Assembly (NCBI RefSeq): GCF_030269925.1
Contig: NC_085126.1
Location: forward strand, 2,730,501-2,794,500
Source: Bombyx mori
Lineage: Eukaryota > Arthropoda > Insecta > Lepidoptera > Bombycidae
Reading direction: 5' to 3'
DNA: 64,000 nucleotides
A program made the translations under genes and the position numbers. The notes beneath the pieces were generated by a model. That model was not told the origin of the DNA, made no database searches, and saw nothing but the letters and a program-made list of their open reading frames with translations. Every line of letters begins with the position of its first letter. Within the stretch, counting starts at the first letter, position 1. Shown here one piece after another: positions 24,001 to 34,783 of this stretch.

Positions 24001-27000
24001 TGTGCCACATACACAAAACTGCCTTTAAAGTATAATATAATACAATTCGTACATAACGTGATACATTTCATTTCAGAGTTCTTCTTGCACAGATCGACTA
24101 TTGCTCTCAAGGACGGGTGACCCCCAATTGAATGGCGCTGAAGTCTACTGCGGGAGAGGAACCTTATCTGCAACTTCTGTTGGCCAAAGACTTAGTTTGG
24201 GTTAGGAGTTAGTTTATTTAACAAGTAAACCATAATTCATTGAGACTACAACATTCTTCTGAGAAACGACCTCAGCGATGGCAGGATATTAAGAATGGAT
24301 GGTTGTCTATAGACTCTCAGACACAGCCCACTGAGTTTCTCGCCGGATCTTCTCAGTGGGTCGCGTTTCCGATCCGGTGGTAGATTCTGCGAAGCACGGC
24401 TCTTGTTAGGGTTCGTGTTAGCAACGTCATCAGGTTTGAGCCCCGTGAGTTCACCTACTAGTTAAGGCGACGCTAATATAGCCTCCCAAGGCTATCAGCT
24501 TAGGTAAGAAAAAAAAAGTCTATAGACTAATGTCTTTAGACAATGGATGGATGGTTGTCTGTGGACATTAGTCTATAGACATTAGTCTATACAGCCATCC
24601 ATTCTTAATACGGGTATACCCCTGCCATCGCTGAGGTCGACGAACGATGGTGACCAATTCCCTCAGGCTTTTCTGTAAAGATCTTGATTCAATCTTAGCA
24701 TTTAATTTTGGACAGACTTAATGTGCGGCCGATGATGTGTCAGCTTGGACTGCAATAATTCATTATGAATACGATAATACATATTATTACTGGTGGTAGG
24801 ACTTCTTGTGAGTCCGCACGGGTAGGTACCACCACCCCGCCTATTTCTTCCGTGAAGCAGTAATGCGTTTCGGTTTGAAGGGTGGGGCAGCCGTTGTAAC
24901 TATACTTGAGACTTAAGAAAATATATCTCAAGGCGGGTGGCGCATTTACGTTGTAGATGTCTATGGGCTCCAGTAACCACTTAACACCAGGTGGGCTGTG
25001 AGCTCGTCCACCCATCTAAGCAATAAATAAAAAAAAGCGTAATACAATAATTTCGTATTAATTTCAGGGTTGATAGCTTCAAGCTTAAGTACAGGCGGAT
25101 ACTTCAGGTGTCGCGTATACCCGGTGGCATCAGTTCCTAGTCCAGCACCTTGCAGATGCGGGGAAAGGAAGCAGGTACGCATTACAAACTAAATTATAAT
25201 ATAATCTAGTAACGTAAAGTATAATATACTAGCGGCCCGCTCCGGCTTCGCTCGGGTCTTTAACAAACATTTCAAAATAAAAATTATAATACACCCCTAT
25301 ATAATATAATAATATAATATAATAATATAATATAACCCTCATATTTGCGTCAGGTTTCTAAAAATTGAAAATTGTAAAGATAGTTTGAATATTATCATTT
25401 TAATGAACTTTTATTTTCATTTAAATAATATTTGTTTATTATCTATTTTTATTTTATTTTATATTATTATCTTCCTAATTTTCGTAAAAAGGTCATACAT
25501 CCAAAACAAAAGCTAGTGAGCTTATTGAGTCAGAGCTTCCATGTAAACGATATTTGACGTTGTCTTATTTTTAAAATAAAAGAACACTTATTGTGGCATA
25601 ACTATAATAGTCAGACATATGCTGTCCCGACACTTTTTATAAATAATAATGTTTTCTACAAAATCATACTGGGGTGTATTATTTTATTCTATCATCAATA
25701 AATTTCACAGTGCACGCGATGTAAGGAATATTTTAGGTAATTTTTTTATACCTTTGGTTACATTATAGGAGTTTTAGTACGGATCCCTAATTTTTTTTAA
25801 AAATAATATAGCCTATGTCACTCGGGGATAGTGTAGCTTCCAAACAGTGAGATAATTTTTCAAATCGGTTCTGTAGTTTCGGAGCCTATTGAATACAAAC
25901 AAACAAACAATTCTTTCCTCTTTATAATATTAGTATAGAAGTATAGAAGTATAGATTAGTCCCTTTCATTACCTCATTCGTGTCCCTTTCATTACCTGAA
26001 TACATATTAGAACCACTTGCGTTGGCCAATTTTTAGGACTTACATTTTCTTGTTAACTAAGCCAGGGGTGTTGTATTATCGGTTCGGTAGTAGAATGTTT
26101 GTTGCAATTCATAGACATTATAACGTTCTACTAGTCTTAGTTTAATTAGGGGTTGGGCAAACAGTGGCCCGACATCTGGTCCCTTGGGATCTTTTCTTTT
26201 ACTGGTTGGACATGTTGTACACATATGGCTCAGTATTTCTGCCAAGGAGAAGCTATGCGTTCTTGTTTGAAAAGTAGCATGAAATTAAGCAAAGGAAAGT
26301 AGGTAATTAATCACTTATTAATCACTAATTTTAGACCCGCATTGTGGGGGGTGAAGAGGCGAAAATCAATGAATTCCGAATGATGGTCGGCTTAGTTGAT
26401 ATCAGCATCAGGCAAATTAAATGCGGAGGTGCTTTGATCTCTAATAGGCATGTACTGACCGCAGCCCATTGTATTGCCAACCAAAGAACGGATAACATAG
26501 GAGTTATAGTTGGAGAACACGATGTTTCCATCGGTATGTGTTTTGATAACTTCACTTCTTTATTTTTAACATCAACTTTCTATATTCTGTTAATTGAAGC
26601 AAGATTCAACGGGCGCCTAAAACACGAACTACCATTTGAAATTTATCATTCATCTTGAGTATTTTCTCTTGGCGAGTCGCATGACCAAAACCTCCTTAAT
26701 TTAAGTATCTCGTTCAAATCGCGATATTTACATATTTTCACTTGCTTGCATACTTTCCTTTATGCCTTATCTATCGTTCATAATAAATAAAAATACGGTA
26801 ACATATTAATAAAATATGATTACCAAAAACATACCCTACTTTGATTTGTTCTGTTGTTTTTAATGTGTTTGTCTGTATTGTTATAGTTATTTTTTGTTTT
26901 ATTTATTCCATTCATCTTCTAATGATCCTATAATACCCAATCTATCTTGTTTTTAGGCACAGAATCGGCAGCTCAGGGTTACGTAGTACAAAGGTTTATT

Positions 27001-30000
27001 ATACATCCATTATTTACTGCGTGAGTATACATCCAAACAAGTCCTAAATTATTTCATCGATGCAAGTTTTCTTTTTCTATTAGCTCAACCAATTGGTTCT
27101 GGTTAGTTGAATGTAGAATTTACGCGCCATTCTTTTATCGTCGCTTTTATAACCAGATGAGCATACGGACCACCTGGTGATGATTGGTTACCGTCGCTAA
27201 ATTTCAGCAATTTCAAGGACAGAGCCAACTCGTTATCTATCGTTGAGTACTCACCACAAGTCTCGTTTGAAGAAGGACATGTCATAGCACTCGCATAACA
27301 CCGTGGAGGGGAGTTCATTCCAAATGGACGGTAATTGGCGAGAAACGGCCGTCTGGTGTTGTGGTAAGTGACATGGTCACTACACAAGGGGGTCGCGGTT
27401 TCGAATCCCGCCAAGGGAAGATATTTGTAAGATAAATATAAATGTCTTTTCCAGGGTTATGGATGTATATTAAATATATGTATGTGTATAATAAAAATAT
27501 TACATTTATTTCCGTTATCTGGTACCTGTAACACAAGTTCTTTACTTACTTATATAGTACGGGACCAGTTAACGTGGCGTGATTGTTAGTAAATATTTTT
27601 ATATTTTTTATTTAATGATCTTTGGAAACGTAATGTCGTTAAACGCAGTAGTTCCAGATAGTATGGATGAGCTCTGATTCGGCGGCGGGAAAAGAAGATG
27701 GACAGATCATCTTGTACAATTCCTTAGAGCACTCGTCCTCATAGCTGGTACTTGAGACCCTCGGCTGAGAGACGGGAGCAGTACTCCTCGCGATGTCACT
27801 CCTGTTTCATTCCAGTGATAACTGCGATATTATGTGTTTTGACAGTTCCAATTATGACTACGACGTGGCCATAGTGGAAACAGCAAAGGAAATAACGTTC
27901 AGCGATATAGTGGGACCGGCTTGTCTACCGTTCAAGTTCGTCAATACCAATTTCACTGGTTTAAAAGTTACCATTCTTGGTAAGTAGTCGAACAAACCAA
28001 AATTTATTGCACGGAAAATAATACCTATTTCAAACAACCTTTTATAGTGACCAAGTGTGGACGAGATCACGGTCTACCTTGTGATTAGACCTCGCAACGT
28101 GATTCCCACTCTGATATATTAAATTTTTTTTAAAGTCGTCTTGGCCTAAAGGATAAAACGTCCGGTGCATTCGTATTTAACGATGCAACGGTGTCCGAGT
28201 CCCGCAGGCGGGTACCGATTTTTCGAATGAAACGTGTACTTAACAAATGTTCACGATTGACTTCCACGGTGAAGGAATAACATCGTGTAATAAAAATCAA
28301 ACCCGCAAAATTATAATTTGCGTAATTACTGGTGGTAGGAACTCTTATCAGTCAGCTACCACCACCCTGCCTATTTCTGCCGTGAATTAGTAATGCGTAT
28401 CGATTTGAAGGGCGGGGCAGCTGTTGTAACTATACTGAGACCTTAGAACTATCTCAAGGTGGGTGGCGGCATTTAGATGTCAATGGACTCTGATAACTAC
28501 TTAACACCAGGTGTGCTGTAAGCTCGTCCACCCATCTATGCAATAACAAAAAAAAGTCGAAGCTTTAATTACATATCGGCTGTCCCATCCTACAAACAAT
28601 AACGCATCACTGATTTGAGGCAGGTGGTGGTACTTATCTGTGTGGGCTTATTATATGCCTTACTTTTTTGTATGCCTACTTATCTGTCATTAGCCTCAGG
28701 GCTTGTTAACAGCAGTCCTAATAAGTGCTTCGCCGTATCTATACTACCGGATCTAATAGCGTGACATTTTCTATCCTTTTTTATTATTTTTTTCTACATA
28801 TTCTAGTAGCCTTGAGAGGCTATATCAGCTTCGCCCTAACGTGTAGGTAAGCTCACGAGGCTCAAACCGCAGTGGTGCTAACACTGGCCCTAGCGAGAGC
28901 AGTGCTAAGACCGAAAAAACGCGACCCACTCAGAAGATCCGGCGAGAAACTCAGTGGGCTGTGTCTGTGGGTTAATGGTTAATTTACTCGTCGATTCATC
29001 ATAGTAGCCTAGCTTGAACTCACGATACTTAACCCCTTATAGTAATAACTAGTAGTAGCTAATATATTGAACTATCCATGGCCTAATAGGTAAAACGAGG
29101 AGTATACTTATATCTGGTATAGCAATTTAATCCTAGTTCGAATTGGACTGGTACTATTTTTTTTATATTTCTGGTATGTATTGGAGAATGATTGCCCGTA
29201 GGTTGGGGAACGTTATTCCCGGGAGGCCCAACGTCTAATGTTCTCCGTAAGGTAGACCTGGACATCATCAGCCAGAGCACCTGTAGGAGTTACGAGTCGA
29301 CACTAACGGACAGACAGATGTGCACATTCACTCCTGGGAAGGACGCGTGTCAAGTTTGTATTCTGACTTATTAATCTTTTTATTAGCCAAAGTCTCTAAG
29401 TTTCTGCATATTTATGTATGTAACGAAATATTGACTTGAAAATTTGCAGATACATTAAGCTTATTATGATACAGAAACCCTAATGCTCTTTTTTATTCGG
29501 ACTGGGGGCCGAACCTCCTACGAGGTCCCCTGGCCTAAGGGGGCACGCGAGGTATGCAGGATTTGACGATAGAGTCTGCAGATGTTGGGAGCAGACCGCG
29601 GGCCCAAGAATGTAGCTTATTAATTACATCATAACCGGCACTATACTAGAATTATTTTGTCGCTGCAGTTTGGGTCATAAAAAATCGGAGCGGTGAAGCG
29701 AGTATATCCCTCTCTCTTCCACTCACGAGCCTTGTGGACGGGCATAGTGAAGCGCATTATTGTTGTCGATAAGCGTTATCGATAGTGTATTTAGTTTTGT
29801 CATTTTCTGGGTTAGTGATATAAAAGAAAAAATCACTAATCGAACATTTACATCACATATCGCCGCAGCAAGTTAACGAGAACGGCAGAAATTAACACTG
29901 TAACTTTTCGGGATTTATTCTTATTTCAGTGAAAATTTTTAACACATTGTTGATAACAACACGTGAAAATATTATTTTGAATAAATTCTGCCGTTTTGAT

Positions 30001-30974
30001 ACAAAATAAAGGAGTAGCCATTGTGTCACTAAAGAAATTCAGAGAACGAATACATAAAAACACATTCTCTTCGACATAATGTACTATAACTTGCAGGTGA
30101 CTACAAATGACTCATAACATAACAATTTCTCACCACCCTTCGTATACCACCCCGCCGCGCCGCCGTGTACCTGCCTTCGATGACTCATTTGTTTTTATCG
30201 ATAAAGGCGTTGCGCCCGCGCAACATGCTCACCGCCCTAGTCGGGCTATGTTTTATGACCCAAACTGCAGCGACAAAATAATTCTACTATAGTTACTCTT
30301 AAATAAATCTAATTTGATGTGTCGGTGTTTTAACGAAGCGTTTTGTGTAATTTTAATGAGCATGCATAACTAAATATGTATTGTTTGTTATTCGAGTGGA
30401 TTTTTATCGTTGTATGTTTACGCCGATATAAAGAATTAAATAATTAATAATACACGAACTAATCCACAAACCAATAAATTCTCGGCCAACCCAATGCTAA
30501 TTGTAAATATAGTTTTAGTTGGTTCAGTCACGAAAGCAAAATTGAAATCACTACATAGTATAAAACAAAGTCGCTATCTCTGTCCCTATATCCCTATGTC
30601 TGCTTAAATCTTTAAATCTACGCAACGGATTTAGTTGCGGTTTTTTTTAATAGATAGTGTGATTGAAGAGGAAGGTTTACATGTATAATAACATCCATTA
30701 AATAGTGGAGAAATCAATAATAAATTACAGTTTCCGAAGCGAAGCGAGGGCGGGTCGCTAGTATTATCAAAAAATCAATTGCTTTTCTTTGCTTTAGGAC
30801 GACTCCGGTGGCCCTCTGCTCTATACAGACCCTAGTACCGGATTGTTCTTCAACCTGGGCATCGTGAGTTACGGTCGTTTCTGTGCATCAAACAGTCCGG
30901 GCATCAACATGAGAGTCACCGCAGTACTGGACTGGATCGTCTCGTCCACGCAATATAACTTCTGCAGGAAATAA
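18051..30974 (+). CDS. Secreted CUB-domain trypsin-like serine protease (9 exons, 402 aa)
   Basis: Exons: 18051-18131, 21224-21364, 24077-24200, 25068-25174, 26335-26533, 26957-27020, 27816-27979, 29202-29353, 30798-30974; total 1209 nt with every junction in frame. The first exon starts MCLQLVLVVLALNGVLSQ, a clear signal peptide; TTTCAG two bases before the ATG suggests an upstream 5' UTR exon. Residues ~28-140 form a CUB-like Cys-rich module (SSPGYPGSY), then a Cys linker (CRCGERKQ) and the activation site TR-IVGG. The protease domain shows His in LTAAHC, Asp in YDYDVAIV and Ser in DDSGGP; Asp in KDACQ six residues before the Ser predicts cleavage after Arg/Lys. The position before DSGGP (residue 193) is Asp instead of the usual Gly. 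Architecture and length match the insect CUB-serine proteases commonly named venom serine protease 34-like. It is probably a secreted zymogen; its substrate is unknown. Confidence 0.9.
18533..18810 (+). mobile_element. MITE family 1, copy 3
   Basis: 278 bp, intron 1 of the CUB protease gene. It shares the GGAGACGATTATAATCAAAT interior with copy 1. Confidence 0.87.
19645..19893 (+). mobile_element. Interspersed repeat D
   Basis: GTCTGTCTGTCTGTTTGTTC .. GGCTGGACCGATTTTGACGA .. CTAGCTTCGCCCCGCGGCG. An inverted copy is at 33652-33895. The class is uncertain (LINE 3' end or Helitron-like). Confidence 0.6.
20600..21110 (+). mobile_element. Tandem/nested pieces of LINE-type repeat A
   Basis: Two partial units (20617-20706 and 20707-20805) and one fuller unit (20821-21110) lie head to tail. 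Each contains GGTCCAGCC and CTCGAGTTTTAGC. Confidence 0.7.
21546..21700 (-). mobile_element. BMC1-like LINE 3' end, truncated
   Basis: CCTACCTATGCTGATAGCC .. CGGAAACGCGACCCACTG, breaking off abruptly. Confidence 0.85.
21783..22115 (+). mobile_element. Bm1 SINE, old and diverged but with tRNA-like head
   Basis: GTCCTAAAGGATAAGACG head, then a body with many substitutions. Confidence 0.75.
23112..23349 (-). mobile_element. Bm1 SINE
   Basis: TTGCTTAGATGGGTGGACG .. GAGGTCCTACCACCAGT. Confidence 0.92.
23745..23992 (+). mobile_element. GC-rich LINE 3' end (unassigned family)
   Basis: GC-rich island in AT-rich intron 2, running from CGGCGGTCATGTTGCTGG to GGTGGGGATCCGGCG and a terminal A9 run, typical of a LINE 3' UTR. 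It ends 85 bp before exon 3 of the protease. Confidence 0.55.
24265..24640. mobile_element. MITE-like inverted repeat split by a BMC1-like insertion
   Basis: The arms CGACCTCAGCGATGGCAGG..TTAAGAATGGATGG (left) and the complement (right) flank the BMC1-like copy at 24318-24519. Confidence 0.7.
24318..24519 (+). mobile_element. BMC1-like LINE 3' end
   Basis: AGACACAGCCCACTGAGTTT .. ATCAGCTTAGGTAAG plus A run, nested in the inverted repeat. Confidence 0.9.
24789..25036 (+). mobile_element. Bm1 SINE
   Basis: ACTGGTGGTAGGACTTC .. CAATAAATAAAAAAAA; it ends 31 bp before exon 4 of the protease. Confidence 0.92.
27131..27345 (-). mobile_element. Jockey/CR1-type LINE 3' end
   Basis: Reverse-strand copy of the 6753-7149 family, joined on its right to a tRNA-derived SINE. 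Confidence 0.75.
27346..27605 (+). mobile_element. tRNA-derived SINE (second family), copy 2
   Basis: GGCCGTCTGGTGTTGTGG head, TTCGAATCCCGCCAAGGG B-box region, body to GGCGTGATTGTTAG. Confidence 0.85.
28135..28555 (+). mobile_element. Bm1 SINE, full length
   Basis: Contains the tRNA-like head (TTGGCCTAAAGG A box, GTCCGAGTCCCG B-box region), the body and an A-rich tail. Confidence 0.93.
28665..28765 (-). mobile_element. Diverged BMC1-like fragment
   Basis: Weak match (CATTAGCCTCAGGGCTTG, CTACCGGATCTAATAGCG). Confidence 0.4.
28795..28980 (-). mobile_element. BMC1-like LINE 3' end
   Basis: CTAGTAGCCTTGAGAGGCTA .. GATCCGGCGAGAAACTCAG. Confidence 0.88.
29487..29640 (-). mobile_element. GC-rich repeat E fragment
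   Basis: GGGGGCCGAACCTCCTACGA unit shared with 34060-34300. Confidence 0.55.
29639..30296. mobile_element. Non-autonomous DNA transposon, ~655 bp
   Basis: The ~43-bp terminal inverted repeats read ACTATA.TAGAATTATTTTG then TCGCTGCAGTTTGGGTCAT. The left tip CACTATA suggests a CACTA-type element, but no 3-bp target duplication is clear. It lies in intron 8 of the protease gene. Confidence 0.75.
30535..30765. mobile_element. Interspersed repeat, contains piece of repeat D
   Basis: Ends with GTTTCCGAAGCGAAGCGAGG, as at 19858, 33 bp before protease exon 9. Confidence 0.5.
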
Positions 30975-31002
30975 ACGATGGACCAAAGATTTTGAAATTA
31001 AA
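30970..31002 (+). promoter_or_regulatory. Poly(A) signals of the CUB protease gene
   Basis: AATAAA at 30970-30975 overlaps the stop codon TAA (30972-30974), and ATTAAA follows at 30997-31002. Either would give a very short 3' UTR. Confidence 0.4.
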
Positions 31003-31017
31003 CATTTTTCTCTTTAA

Positions 31018-31425
31018 TACGCTTTTTTATTAGCTTCAGACGTATGTATGTATGTTTGTAACGGAATCTTTGAACATGATTTTGATCTCCTTCAAAACGT
31101 CGGATTAACTCGAAATTTGGTATACTTATTAAGGACCGATGACAATTCTTTATTTAAATCAAATATTGAAAAAATTGAAATTCAACTAAAAAATGAAAAA
31201 CAAAATTGCTTAAAAACTAACAAAATACGCTTTTACAGAAAATCCAACTAAAAAATAGAAAATAAATTTGAATTAAAAATAGTGTAATTAAAAATGATTT
31301 TATTGTAAAAAAAGCGCGGGTGCATGGTATCAGTAGTTACAAATATTTTATGAACAGATATGAGTAGAAGGGTTATTTTGAGAAGCACCCCTCGCTTTTT
31401 TACAATAAAATCATTTTTTATTATG
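31018..31425 (-). mobile_element. Fold-back element, copy 1
   Basis: Shares TACGCTTTTACAGAAAATCC, GGACCGATGACAATT and AACGTCGGATTAACTCG with 51000-51525. It starts only 44 bp after the protease stop codon. Confidence 0.7.
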
Positions 31426-31510
31426 TTTTGTTTCGTTGGTTTGTCAAAGCGACAATGGCTTCTTGTCAATGTTATTATTTGTTTATTAATTACTGAAACC
31501 CAGTGATTGT

Positions 31511-31612
31511 TTTTTGTTATTGCCTTAGTAAGCAGGCAAACGTATGGCCCACCGGATGGTGAGTGGTTACCGACTCTTATGGACGCCAGCGATGCCAGGG
31601 GCACAACTAAAG
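31511..31612 (-). mobile_element. Jockey/CR1-type LINE fragment
   Basis: TATTGCCTTAGTAAGCAGGC .. GATGCCAGGGGCACAACT, interrupted at its right side by a MITE-like element. Confidence 0.7.
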
Positions 31613-32063
31613 GCTTCGTCAAACAGAACGCGTACTTAACGTCGCGCTCTTTTCATGTCACACCAATTGACTAGATGAGTCTAACGCTCCTTGACGCAAC
31701 GCATTCGCCAAATCATAGTGCCTTTCGATAGCAGTGTGAAAATTTAAAAGTATTAAGAAATCGAGTGATTCAGATGTGGCATTGTATATGCATGGGTATT
31801 TTCTAACTACTTATATTATTTTTTCGGGCATTATCTAGTATTTTAATACACATTCACTCGCACGCTAAAATAAAATTTGTAAAAAATTACAACGCCTGAC
31901 GTCAAAGCGTCCTAACGCCGCGACATAGCGCTGCGTGCTTATAGCGCTGGTGCTCTGTTTGACGGTATGTTACCATAGTAGTACAACACATCTCGGCGTC
32001 ATAGCGCGGCGTCAGTTTAGCGCTCTGACGCGCGCTAATTACGCGTTCTGTTTGACGAAGGCT
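31611..32063. mobile_element. MITE-like element, ~450 bp
   Basis: Ends share CTTCGTCAAACAGAACGCGT in inverted orientation. The interior is GC-rich near the right end (GCGCTCTGACGCGCGC). Confidence 0.75.
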
Positions 32064-32285
32064 TAAGACGCCTGTTTCTCTCAGGCTGAGTCCCGTGAGC
32101 TCAAACCGTGCTTAGCTGGAAAGCCTCATGGAAGCTAATATAAATGTCTGTGGGTTCCGATCATGCGTCTTTTCTGCCCGATAGCCAATAAATTAATCAA
32201 AACGTTGCCTACACAAGTTATCAAAGCCAAACACTAATTACACATACCTTAATACTGTCTCCTCCTCCTTGCGTCGGTTTCCTCA

Positions 32286-32480
32286 TTACTGAGGGTCGTG
32301 GTCATGGCCCTGAAACAGATTGTTTTTTATAGTGCACCGCCATCTGTTCCTATCTGCAGCTGAGTGCAGAGCATCGTGCACTGTGGTATCCAGGGCTGCA
32401 CGAATCTGGTCCGTCCAACGGGTCGGGTTCCTGCCTCTTAGTCGCTTGCCCTCGACCTTTCCAGTGACCATCAATTTCTC
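32286..32480 (-). mobile_element. RTE-type LINE 3' fragment
   Basis: Minus-strand frame MMVTGKVEGKRLRGRNPTRW and RGRNPTRWTDQI..GHDHDPQ, a standard C-terminal signature of RTE-like RT proteins. Confidence 0.75.
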
Positions 32481-32519
32481 TAAGTTGTCACTGTCTTTCC
32501 TTGCTTTAATACTGTAATT

Positions 32520-33650
32520 ATGTTTTAAATATCAATAGGCAAAATCAAAACCGTTAAGGGCCATTTTCTCGTCTGTTTGTTTGTAGCTATTTAACTAATT
32601 CAGTTTTATGAATTATCTTAATATTACAACACAAACAAACATTCTTTTTAAAATCACAGACAAAAAAACAAAAGAGAAAATGCCATACTTACACATGATG
32701 AATCTAAATCAGGACCTACGAGCCAAGAGGCGTTGGTGATTACGATCCAATTTCGATCACTCGGCGAACCTTACAATGTTAAAATATTCGCGACAGACGT
32801 CCAGACAGACGCGAATAATCTATATAATCCAATTATTGTATGTAAAGGAGCTTAACTTAACGAAACCTAAGTAAAAGTATATCTTGATGAAACAATATAA
32901 TTAAGTCAGACAGAAGAACAACTTTATGTATTATGTATAATAAATATTACGTTATTACTTATACTAGAGGTCTCGCAGTAGTCGAAATTCGACTACAATT
33001 AATTGCAATTGTAAGTTTGTACATTATTATGATTGTATTTTATACTTCTATAATCACAAATTTCGCCAAGACTACACTATAAAAATATTAACAAAGACAA
33101 ACAATATTTAATGTATTCTCAATTTGACAACAGACGTCAAGAACAAAAGTTTGACAATAAATAGTATGGATGCGTGTGTGCGTCAAATACAAGGTATGTA
33201 GTGTGTGTAATGTTTTCTTTATTGATTTAGTGTATGTATCTTTTATGCATTATTTTAAAAAAATATTAGCATTGTGCACTTCTCTATATTCTCTATAAGT
33301 GTGTAAAATTTCATACTCCTCCGTCCGCGCAATTTTCGTAAAAAGGGATACAAAGTTTTTGCTTCACGTATTAATATATAGATTAACTTTATAGACAACC
33401 TCGATAACACCTTGATTATCCCAGGAAGGGAAGCTAACACCATATAATAATATCTTACAATAATTAATACGTTTCGGTTTAAAAAGAAAGAAATCGAAAT
33501 TCTAATGAATTTTATACTCTGATATTTTGCTTCAAGATGAACATTATTAATATTAAACCCTTTTTTTTAAGTAATGGCTAGGCACTCATCTGCCTATCCA
33601 CGCTACGTCTTAAATATTAGGTAAGTCTTGTATATTTATTATCTACTAGC
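32520..33650. other. Intergenic stretch, nothing firmly recognised
   Basis: AT-rich; a short LINE-like tail (CCGTCCGCGCAATTTTCG) occurs near 33320. Confidence 0.4.
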
Positions 33651-33651
33651 G

Positions 33652-33895
33652 ACCCGCCCTCGCTTCGCTTCGGAAACATTAAATTTTATTATTGATAGCT
33701 GAGTCCCGCGATGTTACCCGCGGTTATTGTCGTACCGCAGGTGACACCGCGGGGCGAAGCTAGTCTAAAAAAGCTAGCCTAAATTACTCCATAAATCATC
33801 AGCTACCTGTCAGTGAAAGTCTCGTCAAAATCAGTCCAGCCGTTCCAGAGAATAGCTGGAACAAACAGATAGACAGACAAAAATTGTAAAAAATA
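33652..33895 (-). mobile_element. Interspersed repeat D, inverted copy
   Basis: CTCGCTTCGCTTCGGAAACA .. CACCGCGGGGCGAAGCTAGT .. AACAGATAGACAGACAAAAA. Confidence 0.65.
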
Positions 33896-33904
33896 TTTTT
33901 TTTA

Positions 33905-34340
33905 TAGCTTCTATAGGTGGACGAGCTCACAGCCCACCTGGTGCTAAGTGTTTACTAGAACCCATAGACACCTATTAACGTAAATGCGCCACCCACCTTG
34001 AGATAAAGTTCTAAGGTCTCCAGTACAAGTTACAACGGCTTTTTTTTTTCTTTTTTTTTTTTTTTTCTCGGGCCGGGGGCCGAACCTCCTACGAGGTCCC
34101 CGCGCCTAGGGGGCGCGCGGGGTATGTGAGACTCAACGATCTGCAGGTGTTGAGAGCAGATCGCGGGCCCAAGGATTTTAGGGCCCACTTACTAAACGAC
34201 TCCCCTGCACTCTTACACCCGACGTCCGATCTCCGTCCGGGGTCAGAACCCGTTCAGAGTAGGGGGGTTCCCGCGGTCAACACTACAACCAGACACGCGG
34301 CGCCACCCGTGCGGACTCACAAGAGGTCCTACCATCAGTA
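33905..34340 (-). mobile_element. Bm1 SINE interrupted by repeat E
   Basis: Bm1 sequence at 33905-34039 and 34305-34340. About 65 bp of Bm1 body is missing between them and replaced by 34040-34303. Confidence 0.8.
34040..34303 (-). mobile_element. GC-rich repeat E with T-run (poly-A on minus)
   Basis: T-rich start, then GGCCGGGGGCCGAACCTCC .. GTCCGATCTCCGTCCGGGG. It looks like a LINE 3' end inserted into the Bm1 copy. Confidence 0.6.
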
Positions 34341-34559
34341 CCACCACCGTATATATATACCGTAGTTAAAAACGCTTATTTCAATATTACAAACAGACAC
34401 TCCAATTTTATTAATATGTATGTATGACGTTACGAAAAGCAGACCTTTTCATTAAAGCGAAATATAATAGATGGCTCTGACCCCAACAACCTGATCGTAG
34501 CTTCAAGTGCGAGTATCGATTTTTCCCGCTTTTACCACTCGCGCGATGTTCAGGAGAAT

Positions 34560-34640
34560 CTTCAGTCGTACAGTGTGTGCTCAAACAATCTAATCGTAAT
34601 CAATTAAAAATTATAAATACAGGGTTCTTGTGATGCAATA
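34560..34640 (+). promoter_or_regulatory. Possible Cep104 transcription start region
   Basis: An arthropod-type initiator (TCAGT) occurs at 34562-34566 in a stretch without recognised repeats, 218 bp before the start codon. No TATA box was seen. This is a position-based guess. Confidence 0.15.
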
Positions 34641-34783
34641 ATATTGTGATATTAATAAAAAAAAACAATCTCAAATGCTTACAACTTAGAACTTAATTTT
34701 AAAATTGATGTGTGTGTGTGTTTGTTTTTTTAAATTGCACCGGAAATGTATAGCACTAGAGGTTACGTTTAAAATAAAATAAA

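Noticed and set aside
28135..28220. tRNA-like A and B boxes
   Set aside because: Head of a full-length Bm1 SINE, not an independent tRNA.
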